Assembly: GCA_964490845.1 (NCBI GenBank)
Contig: CAZBED010000002.1
Coordinates: 124,001-188,000 of the forward strand
DNA from: JADJSS01 sp964490845
Lineage (GTDB): Bacteria > Bacteroidota > Bacteroidia > Chitinophagales > JADIYW01
Reading direction: 5' to 3'
Length of the DNA stretch: 64,000 nt
Translations under genes and position numbers: made by a program
Notes under the pieces: model-generated
Seen by the model: only the letters and a program-made list of their open reading frames with translations
The model's database searches: none
Told to the model about the DNA's origin: nothing
Shown here: piece by piece, positions 34,935 through 42,809 of the stretch
How positions within the stretch are numbered: the stretch's first letter is position 1
How the letters are laid out: every line of letters begins with the position of its first letter

Positions 34935-35607
34935 AGTCGTACATATTTATTGTGTTAAGCATACTCATAAAATTTCAGAGGAGGTGTTTCTGAAATTACG
35001 AAATCAATTGCCCGCGCGTATGCAGGAGGAGATTGCAGCCTATAAACATCGTGAAAGCGCTGAGGCATCCTTGTTAGGGAAGACAGTACTGCAATATGGA
35101 TTTGATCACTTAGCATTAGGAGTTAAGCCGGAGGAAATAAAGGTAACTCCAAAAGACCGACCGTTTTTGGACGGACCAATTGATTTTAATATTTCACATT
35201 CAGGACACTATGTAATAGCTGCCATTGTGAAAAACGCCCGGGTGGGTATAGATATTGAGCAACATCGTGAACTGGATGTAACCCTTTTCAGAAGATATTT
35301 TGATGATGCGGAATGGCGTATTATACAATCCTCCCCGGATGCTATGCAAACCTTCTTTGATTACTGGGCAGTTAAAGAAAGCGCTATTAAATGCGACGGC
35401 AGAGGAGTGGAGGTTTTATCAGATACCCATTTGCTGATGAATAATAGAGAGGAGCTGCTTACCGGGAATGGACAGGTAACTTGTGCAGGACGATTATTTT
35501 TCTATGAAAAGATACGGATAGATGAAAAATATTCCTGCAGCATTTGCTGTGATTACCCTTTTACATTCAGGTATTCAGCAGTAACCGTTGCAGAACTCGT
35601 GTCTTAA
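34924..35607 (+). CDS. 4'-phosphopantetheinyl transferase, Sfp type
   Basis: A GTG start at 34924 gives 227 residues and overlaps the thioesterase stop (GTGAAAGATAA). Earlier in-frame starts would lie deep in that gene. The motifs are PFLDGPIDFNISHSGHYV (about 80-97), VGIDIEQHRELD (about 107-118) and WAVKESAIKCDGRG (about 154-167), giving the Mg-binding Asp, Glu and the WxxKE motif. It activates carrier proteins by transferring phosphopantetheine from CoA, here presumably the two PKS ACPs. It closes the operon; its stop overlaps that of the convergent gene by 3 bases. Confidence 0.92.
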   Translation: MKDKVVHIYCVKHTHKISEEVFLKLRNQLPARMQEEIAAYKHRESAEASLLGKTVLQYGFDHLALGVKPEEIKVTPKDRPFLDGPIDFNISHSGHYVIAAIVKNARVGIDIEQHRELDVTLFRRYFDDAEWRIIQSSPDAMQTFFDYWAVKESAIKCDGRGVEVLSDTHLLMNNREELLTGNGQVTCAGRLFFYEKIRIDEKYSCSICCDYPFTFRYSAVTVAELVS

Positions 35608-36692
35608 ATAGAATCTTTTTCGGGAGTCAATAACCGGATCAATTGTTTTGCCATATCCACGCTTTGCAGTTTAGCGCCTTTGTAATTCAAATGATGGAAA
35701 TTATAGCCGTATTCCATCTCGTAATATTTGGGGAATTTTCTCGGATCAGCCACTTCAATCTTACTGCCGTCCGGCATGGCGTTAAACACCGGTAGCAAAA
35801 GACTATAGTTGGTTCTGCCGCGCGGAGGTAACACAAAGAATACCTGTATCCCTTTTTTTGCACATTTTTTATAGGCATTCATGCACAGGTTCACCATGGC
35901 GGCATTGGGTTTCTCCGAGCCTTTGTATTCCACAAAACTCTTTAATATTTCTTGTGTCAGGCTGTCGCGTTTTGCCGGGTTGCTTTCATATTCCTTTTTG
36001 GATTGCCGTATCAGTGTATCCTCCCATTTATATTCCATGAATGAACGATTGGCCTCGTAGTCATACGGGTAAAATCCATCCCGGTTCTTTCCTAAGTAAC
36101 CGTTATCCAGTTTGTCTTTGTTAACAACGAAATTCATAACATCAGGGAGCATCCCGATTTTAAAAATATTTTCCATCCAGCTCATTACGTAGAAATAGGA
36201 AAATTTAGTCCGTGTTTTGAGGTCATCCGGCAATGTGGGAATAATGTTTAGCGCGCGTGTCGTAGAGGTGGCGCTGTGCCAGCATACCCATTTGGAGGTA
36301 TGAAGATTGGCAGGAAAGAAATAAGGCTCGCTGCTGATGCTTAAGAAAATATATTTCAGATTGGGATTTCGTATTTTTAAAACGCCGTCTAAATCCGTCA
36401 TTTGTTCAACTATCGTGTGGCCGTCTACCGCAATATTAAAGGAATGGAAGGCGATGCCATTTTTTTGAAGGAGACTGTCAATGATGGATGGATCAATATG
36501 CCGGTATTCAAGGCTGCCACCAAGATAAACAGCATTGTATTGTTCGCTGTTTTTTTTGTAATATTCGAATTTCACGGTTTGTGTGCTGTCGCCCCAGTAA
36601 AAAGGCAATGTGAATTTCAACGCCAATGACAGCAGCAGCAGTATGCCGAACAGGATGCCAATATTTTTCAGAATCTTTTTGGTCATTGTCAT
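35604..36692 (-). CDS. SGNH-hydrolase-like membrane-anchored protein (AlgJ/DltD type), MBOAT partner
   Basis: The ATG at 36692 shares a base with the MBOAT stop (TAATG) and gives 362 residues. A membrane anchor (KNIGILFGILLLLSLALKF, about 8-26) is followed by a periplasmic domain. VYLGGSLEYRHIDP (about 55-68) fits block I with its Ser, and HHLNYKGA near 343 fits the catalytic Asp/Asn-His block. Proteins of this type work with an MBOAT to acylate secreted polysaccharides (AlgJ, DltD, PatB analogues). The gene pair is convergent with the PKS operon. The acyl group and acceptor are unknown. Confidence 0.78.
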   Translation of the reverse strand: MTMTKKILKNIGILFGILLLLSLALKFTLPFYWGDSTQTVKFEYYKKNSEQYNAVYLGGSLEYRHIDPSIIDSLLQKNGIAFHSFNIAVDGHTIVEQMTDLDGVLKIRNPNLKYIFLSISSEPYFFPANLHTSKWVCWHSATSTTRALNIIPTLPDDLKTRTKFSYFYVMSWMENIFKIGMLPDVMNFVVNKDKLDNGYLGKNRDGFYPYDYEANRSFMEYKWEDTLIRQSKKEYESNPAKRDSLTQEILKSFVEYKGSEKPNAAMVNLCMNAYKKCAKKGIQVFFVLPPRGRTNYSLLLPVFNAMPDGSKIEVADPRKFPKYYEMEYGYNFHHLNYKGAKLQSVDMAKQLIRLLTPEKDSI

Positions 36693-38203
36693 TAATATTG
36701 AAAATATACAAACGTCGTATTGTTGAACACTCCAAACCAAACGATACACACCAGCAGTAATGTATAAATAGTCCAGCGTTGTAATTTCTCCTTAGCCAGT
36801 ACCACGGTTTCAATTTTTGTGTCGCCAATCAGGGCTTCCACTAAAAATAAAATAAAGATAAACGCGAAAAGTATCACAAACTGCACCATGCCTTTGTGCA
36901 TCAGCCAGTCGTTCATATATGCCGCCGAATTCAGTTTGAACAGATTTCCATACAAGGCACTCGCGATGGTTGTCCATCCGATCGGTGCTTCGGGATGTGC
37001 ATGGTTGTATGCCATTTGTGCACTATAGACGCGGAACAACAGAAAGCAAAACAGAAAAATTAAAATAGTCACTACACTGTGGGCCCTGTTTGGAAAATAC
37101 TTGTCAAATAATTTATAAGAATTACTCGGCCGTATAGCTCTTACCACATTGTTTTGCCACAAATACCGGATAGCCATACAAACGCCTACCATAGTGAAGG
37201 AGATAACCATCGGCCAGTTTGCACCGTGCCATAGTCCGCACAAAGCCAGCACAAAAATGACATTAAAAACTACTTTTGCCCCGCTGGCCTTATAAGCCCC
37301 CAGATAAAAAAACACATAGTCTGTCAGCCAGGTGGATAGCGATATATGCCAGCGTGTCCAGAAGTCCGCCAGATTTTTGGAGAAAAATGGCCGCCTGAAA
37401 TTTTCCATAACATCAATACCAATTACCTTTGCCGCCCCAAGGGCAATATCAGAGTAGCCGGAAAAGTCGCAATAAACCTGTAATAAAAAAAAGAAAGCAC
37501 CCAGCCAGATGGTCCATCCGGTTACGGTGTCGTAATGGGCGTACATGTCATTTACATAAAAAGCCAGCCTGTCGGCAATGACGACTTTCTTAAATAATCC
37601 CCATCCCATCCTGAATAATCCTTTTCTTAAATTATCATAATCAAAATCGTGCGGCTGATGAATTTGGGGCAAAAGGTTTTTGGCTCTCTCAATGGGGCCA
37701 TTGACCATCACCGGCCAAAAAGCCGTAAATGATGAAAAATAACCGAACTGCTTTTCCGCTTTTGTAATGCCTTTGTAAACGTCAATAGTATAGCTCAACG
37801 ACTGAAAGGTGAGGAAAGAAACACCGACCGGCACTATCCAGGAATTGAACCAGGGCTCCGGCACTATCCACGGAATATGTAATACCGATAAAAGTTCACG
37901 GATATTATTGTCAACAAAATCCAGATACTTGAATGTAAAGAGGATACCCAGATTACCGGCTATGCTCAGGTACAGCCATTTTTTCTTTTTGGACTGTTCC
38001 GTTTCTTTGTCCATCATAATACCCGCTAAAAAATCATTACAGGTGATGACAAACAGGATAATGGCGAAAAACGGACTGAAATTTCCATAAAAATAATAAC
38101 CGCCGGCCACCAGTACTTTCCATTGATGTTTTTTAGGAACCGCAAAATAGATAAAGCAGAAGACAGGAAAAAACAGCAGAAAATGTAACGAGTTGAACAG
38201 CAT
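36692..38203 (-). CDS. MBOAT-family O-acyltransferase (AlgI/DltB-like), first copy
   Basis: The 503-residue polytopic protein shows the AlgI-type pattern: MLFNSLHFLLFFPVFCFIYF at the N-terminus, VGVSFLTFQSLSYTIDVYKG (about 132-151), QVYCDFSGYSDIALG (about 243-257), FWTRWHISLSTWL (about 287) and the catalytic His326 in GLWHGANW. Such proteins carry acyl groups across the inner membrane onto a periplasmic partner or polymer. The partner gene overlaps its stop. No -7 promoter element is convincing upstream. With the copy at 44784 this locus has two complete MBOAT/SGNH pairs. Confidence 0.93.
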   Translation of the reverse strand: MLFNSLHFLLFFPVFCFIYFAVPKKHQWKVLVAGGYYFYGNFSPFFAIILFVITCNDFLAGIMMDKETEQSKKKKWLYLSIAGNLGILFTFKYLDFVDNNIRELLSVLHIPWIVPEPWFNSWIVPVGVSFLTFQSLSYTIDVYKGITKAEKQFGYFSSFTAFWPVMVNGPIERAKNLLPQIHQPHDFDYDNLRKGLFRMGWGLFKKVVIADRLAFYVNDMYAHYDTVTGWTIWLGAFFFLLQVYCDFSGYSDIALGAAKVIGIDVMENFRRPFFSKNLADFWTRWHISLSTWLTDYVFFYLGAYKASGAKVVFNVIFVLALCGLWHGANWPMVISFTMVGVCMAIRYLWQNNVVRAIRPSNSYKLFDKYFPNRAHSVVTILIFLFCFLLFRVYSAQMAYNHAHPEAPIGWTTIASALYGNLFKLNSAAYMNDWLMHKGMVQFVILFAFIFILFLVEALIGDTKIETVVLAKEKLQRWTIYTLLLVCIVWFGVFNNTTFVYFQY

Positions 38204-38288
38204 GGATGGTATATAGAATGTTGCGAATTTACGGCTTTAAACAGAAATCACCAATAAAGCCGGGAAACTCTCTTTCCCGTAAAATGCT

Positions 38289-38296
38289 TATCTTTG
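38289..38296 (+). promoter_or_regulatory. -7 promoter element directly before the methyltransferase gene
   Basis: TATCTTTG matches TAnnTTTG exactly and ends 6 bases before the ATG at 38303. Transcription would start at about the first codon, giving a leaderless mRNA. Confidence 0.5.
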
Positions 38297-38302
38297 AAAC
38301 GC

Positions 38303-39142
38303 ATGAAAAAATATGTAAATAAAGCTATAAGAGTAGTCGTAGGAGTAAATTTTATTTGGAGCATTATCCGGCCTTTTGTAAACATCTTTAAGAAAATAGA
38401 ATTTCAGCGTAGGCTGGTAGAGCAGAAACCAGTACTGGCATTTATAAGAAATACCGTCTTACAGCAGCCTGTAGTCAGAAACGGATTGTTTAAGGGGTTA
38501 AAATATCCGGCCTTTGAAGCAGCCGGCAGTGCCGTATTTCCAAAATTTATTGGAAGTTATGAAAGCGAACTGATACCGGTATTTAAATATATCATTGAAG
38601 GGCGTTACGATACGATACTTGACATAGGTTCCGCGGAAGGGTATTATGCCAACGGGCTTTCTATGATAATGCCCTATGCAACTGTTTACGCGTATGATAT
38701 AGACGAACGAGCGAGAACTATTTGCCGGCACATAGCCAAACTTAACAATCTCGAAGACAGGGTGATGGTTGGAGATAAAATGGACGCTGCCGGACTGGCG
38801 AATTTTGATTTTACCAATAAGAAAGCATTCGTGCTTAGCGACTGTGAAGGATATGAAAAGCAGTTGTTTACCAAAGAGAATATGCATAATTTGAAACAGG
38901 CAGATGTGCTGATTGAAGTACACGATCTATTTGATTTAAGTATTTCCGGCTATTTGCGAGATGTTTTCGCCACCACGCATGATATTCAGGTGATTGGTTC
39001 AGTAGATGATGTGAAGAAAGCGCAGACATACAACTTCCCCGAAACAAACGCTCTAGATTTGAATACACGCAGGATGATCTTTGCTGAAGGAAGAAAGGCA
39101 GCGATGGAATGGTTTTTCTGCACCCCCAAAGCATCTGCTTAA
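38303..39142 (+). CDS. SAM-dependent methyltransferase (class I, FkbM-like region)
   Basis: The ATG at 38303 gives 279 residues; a TTG 9 bases upstream lies in the promoter element. The SAM-binding motif ILDIGSAEGYYANGLS (about 109-124) is followed by VYAYDIDERARTICRH and LSDCEGYEKQLF, consistent with a Rossmann-fold methyltransferase. The N-terminal 70 residues are basic with a hydrophobic stretch and may contact the membrane. It starts the plus-strand group methyltransferase, flippase, acyltransferase, GT4. It probably modifies a sugar or lipid precursor; the substrate is not evident. Confidence 0.75.
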   Translation: MKKYVNKAIRVVVGVNFIWSIIRPFVNIFKKIEFQRRLVEQKPVLAFIRNTVLQQPVVRNGLFKGLKYPAFEAAGSAVFPKFIGSYESELIPVFKYIIEGRYDTILDIGSAEGYYANGLSMIMPYATVYAYDIDERARTICRHIAKLNNLEDRVMVGDKMDAAGLANFDFTNKKAFVLSDCEGYEKQLFTKENMHNLKQADVLIEVHDLFDLSISGYLRDVFATTHDIQVIGSVDDVKKAQTYNFPETNALDLNTRRMIFAEGRKAAMEWFFCTPKASA

Positions 39143-39160
39143 CTATAAAAGAATCCGCTT

Positions 39161-40513
39161 TTGAAGCTTCAACAATACAAAGACAAATACAAAACGCTGC
39201 TCAAGGACCAGCATTTCGGTTTCGTATTGAAAGGCAGTATAACGACGGCTCTGTCTTTGTTTTTTGTTCAGGGATTGAGGTTTTTGTCCGGCATCATTAT
39301 CGCGAGGTATTACGGGGCTAAAGTATCTGGGCAGCTTACACTGGTTGTAACCGTAATGTCGATGTTTGCGATCGTGGCGAATTTCGGCGTGAAAGATGCA
39401 CTGCAAAAACTGATACCGGAATACAGGGAAAAATATAACCTCCGCACAGCCTATCAGATTTATCTGAAAGGAAATCTCCTGATTGCGGCTTTCAGTTCAC
39501 TTTGCATGCTGGCGATGTATTTTACGGCACACATCCTGAGTAAGGAATGGAATGAGCCGGAATTGGAGTGGTGCTTCAAGGTTTCAGGAGTGTTTTTACT
39601 TTTCTTTGTACTCAGCGATTTGAATTATTTTAGTTTGCGGGCTATACTGAAAGTACATGTATCCAATATCCTGCTGGTGGTCGGTACAGTAATGAGGATG
39701 ATAGTACTCCTTGTGCTGACCTATTTCTTCTTTAATGTTTACAATCCGATATACCTGCACTGGTGGACACTCTGTCTGCTGCCGTGGGTGTTGTCCTGTA
39801 TTCCCGTTTACCGGTATTTCAAACATCCGTCCCGAAAAGAATCCGTATTGCAACAGGTTTCTTACCGTCAAATTATGCATCTGGCATTTCCAATGCTGTT
39901 GACCTATCTGAGTTTTTTTCTGACTATCAGTATCGATGTATTTATTTTGAAATATTATCATGTTTCAACAGACCATATCGGGATATTTAAAACCTGCGTT
40001 AATATATCTACACTGGCTTCCGCCATCCTCATTAGTTTAAATACGACCATTCAGCCAAAAATCACTCAGTTGTATTATTCCAACAAGACAGAAGAAATAG
40101 CAAGGTTGACACAGCGTTCTTCCAAACTGATGTTTTGGCTGAGTTTGCCCATCTTTATTGTATTTCTGGTTGGTTCAAAATATGTCATGTGGTTGTATGG
40201 AAATGAGTTTATGGCAGGAGCATTCTGTTTGAGTATCTTAACGATTGGGCAGATTTTTAATACCGCCTGCGGCCCCATCGCGCAGTTTTTAAACGCGACG
40301 GGTTATCATACATCTATCCGAAATTTATCTTTTCTTGCCGTAGGGGTAAATATTTTACTCAATTTTTTGTTGATTCCCCTGTTTGGCATTGAAGGCGCAG
40401 CATGGGCGAATGCGATGAATGTAGTGGTCTGGAATACGGTGGGAAGTATGTACATTAAACGAAAATTCGGCTTTCATATCTTTTATATTCCATTCTTTTC
40501 CGGCAGGAAATAA
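39161..40513 (+). CDS. Wzx-like oligosaccharide flippase (polysaccharide biosynthesis protein)
   Basis: A TTG start at 39161 gives 450 residues; no ATG occurs before residue 60, inside the first helices, so TTG is needed. Around 12-14 membrane helices with the MATE-like MOP pattern are visible, beginning LKGSITTALSLFFVQGLRFL (about 22-41) and continuing IIIARYYGAKVSGQLTLVVT. The C-terminal half has FNTACGPIAQFLNATGYH. It would translocate undecaprenyl-linked repeat units to the periplasm for Wzy polymerisation. It lies 18 bases after the methyltransferase gene. Confidence 0.88.
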   Translation: MKLQQYKDKYKTLLKDQHFGFVLKGSITTALSLFFVQGLRFLSGIIIARYYGAKVSGQLTLVVTVMSMFAIVANFGVKDALQKLIPEYREKYNLRTAYQIYLKGNLLIAAFSSLCMLAMYFTAHILSKEWNEPELEWCFKVSGVFLLFFVLSDLNYFSLRAILKVHVSNILLVVGTVMRMIVLLVLTYFFFNVYNPIYLHWWTLCLLPWVLSCIPVYRYFKHPSRKESVLQQVSYRQIMHLAFPMLLTYLSFFLTISIDVFILKYYHVSTDHIGIFKTCVNISTLASAILISLNTTIQPKITQLYYSNKTEEIARLTQRSSKLMFWLSLPIFIVFLVGSKYVMWLYGNEFMAGAFCLSILTIGQIFNTACGPIAQFLNATGYHTSIRNLSFLAVGVNILLNFLLIPLFGIEGAAWANAMNVVVWNTVGSMYIKRKFGFHIFYIPFFSGRK

Positions 40514-40556
40514 TTCATTTTCAAAAGTCAAAATATCGTTATCTTTATTCACGGCT

Positions 40557-41726
40557 ATGCTCGCTAAGATAAAACAGTTTTTTACGATAGATATTGACTA
40601 TTCAAACCGTGTGTACGGCTTTGATATCATGCGCGGTGTCGGTATCCTGATTGTAGTTTATGCACACGGCCGTTCCAAAATGCATTTCTTTCCAAGGTTT
40701 AATGATTTTGTCTCTGTAATCGGCTTCTGGCTCATGGATTTGTTTTTTGTCCTCAGTGGATTTCTGATTGGCATGATTCTTATAAAATTTTATGAGAAGG
40801 AAAAAACGTTCAACCTCAAAACGGCTTATAATTTCTGGATTCGACGTTGGTTCCGTACTCTTCCGAATTATTACCTGGTATTGTTCCTGACGGCTTTATT
40901 ATGGGGAGTCATGAGCGGTAACTGGTTGTTCTTGAAATTAAAATTTCTGATGCATGCCTTGTTTATGCAGACAATCGTTACAGCGCCGCCTTTTTTCATG
41001 ATGGAAGCCTGGACGTTATGTATCGAAGAATGGTTTTATTTATTATTTCCAATATTGCTGCTGATCGGCAATACCGTTTTTTTATCCGGCAATGCAGTTA
41101 GCTCCGCGCAGATAAAGAAGAATATGCTGGTATCTATTGTGTTGTTTTTCGCGGTTCCGATGCTGTTGCGCATCTATCTGTTTACTCAACATACTTCATT
41201 AGCCTGGATAGACATGTCGAGGATGACATTTTTTCGCTTGGATACCATTGCTGCCGGCATTTTTATGGCCTGGGTAAACTATTATTATAAAGGGTTCTTT
41301 GAAAAAAACAGAAACCTGTTTGGTATATTGTTTGTCATATTAATGGCCATCTATCTGATTTTCTTTTATAGGGTATTATTGCCGGATATCCGGCATCAGA
41401 CTTCCATCATTTCATTCACCCTGTTCTTTCTGTTGTCCAGTACAGCATCTTTATGCCTGACCGTGTATATGAAAGAAGTGAAGATGTCGCGCCCGCATTT
41501 CTTCGCACGTTTCATCACTGTCATCAGTTTGATTTCGTATTCATTGTACATCTTTCACAGAAGTATAGTCATGTATGTCATAGATGAACTATATCAACCG
41601 GCTACGGCAGTGGAAAATATCCTGATGTTTGTGGTGTATGTGGTGGCATCCATGCTGATATCCATACTTTGTTTCAAATATTTTGAACATCCGATGACGG
41701 AGATGCGGGAAAAACTCAAAAGATGA
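40557..41726 (+). CDS. Acyltransferase-3 family membrane protein (OafA/YrhL-like)
   Basis: The 389-residue polytopic protein begins with the AT3 signature: FDIMRGVGILIVVYAHGRSK (about 22-41) with the conserved Arg and His, then FVLSGFLIGMI (about 64). Next come RRWFRTLPNYYLVL (about 97) and WTLCIEEWFYLLFPILLLIG (about 142-161). AT3 proteins move acetyl or other acyl groups from cytoplasmic donors onto sugars. There is no fused SGNH domain. Its stop overlaps the GT4 start (ATGA). It is the third membrane acyltransferase type in this locus. Confidence 0.9.
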   Translation: MLAKIKQFFTIDIDYSNRVYGFDIMRGVGILIVVYAHGRSKMHFFPRFNDFVSVIGFWLMDLFFVLSGFLIGMILIKFYEKEKTFNLKTAYNFWIRRWFRTLPNYYLVLFLTALLWGVMSGNWLFLKLKFLMHALFMQTIVTAPPFFMMEAWTLCIEEWFYLLFPILLLIGNTVFLSGNAVSSAQIKKNMLVSIVLFFAVPMLLRIYLFTQHTSLAWIDMSRMTFFRLDTIAAGIFMAWVNYYYKGFFEKNRNLFGILFVILMAIYLIFFYRVLLPDIRHQTSIISFTLFFLLSSTASLCLTVYMKEVKMSRPHFFARFITVISLISYSLYIFHRSIVMYVIDELYQPATAVENILMFVVYVVASMLISILCFKYFEHPMTEMREKLKR

Positions 41727-42703
41727 AGATAGGAGTATGGAAGCCGCAGCGGGACGAAACGAGTGTAAGGATTTACACGGATAATGTCATTGAACATTTG
41801 AAAGCATTTGGCCATCAGCTCAGTTTCTTTAGCAGGCACGATGAAATACCTGCTGTTGATATCATATGGGATCCGACCTGTACAGGTGCACAATATCCGA
41901 ACCGTAAAATCTTGCAAACGTCAATACCGTGGATAGTGACAGTGCATGGAGCGTCAAATCTTTCCTTGCCGCTGAAGTATAATTTCCCGGGTTTCTCAGA
42001 TAGGCTGATAGGCTGGTATATCAATGCCCGAAGGAAATTCATGTGGAGCATTTATAAACAAAAAGTAGCCCATGTTATTACGGTGTCTAAATATGCAAAA
42101 GAAGAACTGATAGAATACCTGCATCTCGAGCCTAATCAGGTTTCCGTCATTTATCACGGCTATGACGATACGCTATTTTACAGGCAAAGCGGTGAAAAGC
42201 GGTATTTGCTTCATGTGTCGGTTTATCAGCCCAAGAAAAATGTGGACAGGATTATCGAGGCATACAACCAATTAAAGGAGGATACAAAATTGCCATTGGT
42301 AGTCATCTGTCCGAACTATCCCGGGAGTGTATCCGATCCGAAGATTACACTCATCCCGACACCGCTTTCCAGAAAACAGATAGCCAAATACATGAAAGAG
42401 GCCTACGCCTTTATCTTTCCGTCTTTTCATGAAAGTTTCGGGATGCCCTTAGTGGAGGCAATGGCATGCGGGGTACCCGTTATTACAAGTAATGTCACCG
42501 CCTGTCCCGAAATTACGGGAAATGCGGGATTGTACATTGACCCCCACGATACAACAGCGTTACGATCGGCCATGCAGAAACTAATGGAAGATACAGCGTT
42601 ACATAATCTGCTGGCAGCAAATGCATTGGAACGGGTGAAGGATTTTTCCTGGGAAAAAACAGCCCGGTTGCATGAAACATTATTTTCACGGTATATTGTT
42701 TAA
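41723..42703 (+). CDS. Glycosyltransferase family 4
   Basis: The 326-residue GT-B enzyme has the donor-site segment FPSFHESFGMPLVEAMACGV (about 231-250), with the two Glu of the EX7E motif, followed by PVITSNVTACPEITG. The N-terminal half (TVHGASNLSLPL) forms the acceptor domain. It is cytoplasmic and likely adds one sugar to a lipid-linked repeat unit. It starts within the stop of the acyltransferase gene and ends this four-gene group. It is the only soluble glycosyltransferase in the window, so further ones must be encoded elsewhere. Confidence 0.92.
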   Translation: MKIGVWKPQRDETSVRIYTDNVIEHLKAFGHQLSFFSRHDEIPAVDIIWDPTCTGAQYPNRKILQTSIPWIVTVHGASNLSLPLKYNFPGFSDRLIGWYINARRKFMWSIYKQKVAHVITVSKYAKEELIEYLHLEPNQVSVIYHGYDDTLFYRQSGEKRYLLHVSVYQPKKNVDRIIEAYNQLKEDTKLPLVVICPNYPGSVSDPKITLIPTPLSRKQIAKYMKEAYAFIFPSFHESFGMPLVEAMACGVPVITSNVTACPEITGNAGLYIDPHDTTALRSAMQKLMEDTALHNLLAANALERVKDFSWEKTARLHETLFSRYIV

Positions 42704-42783
42704 ACTATGTTAAATAGCTTCCATTCTGAACTTTTTGGAAATGGATGGATGTTTCAGAAAAAGAGAGTTCAGTTTTTATCCCG

Positions 42784-42791
42784 TATATTTG
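42784..42791 (+). promoter_or_regulatory. -7 promoter element of the PhoD-like gene
   Basis: TATATTTG matches TAnnTTTG exactly, 19-26 bases before the ATG at 42810. It lies inside the extension that an earlier in-frame start (42735) would create, supporting the later start. Confidence 0.5.
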
Positions 42792-42809
42792 TCAATAGAT
42801 TTTAGTCCT

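Noticed and set aside
42720..42780. Hairpin CTGAAC...GTTCAG as a terminator after the GT4 gene
   Set aside because: The paired arms are only six bases and widely spaced, with no proper T tract.
42735..42809. Earlier start for the PhoD-like gene
   Set aside because: The extension covers a TATATTTG promoter element and would bury the signal peptide behind 25 residues.
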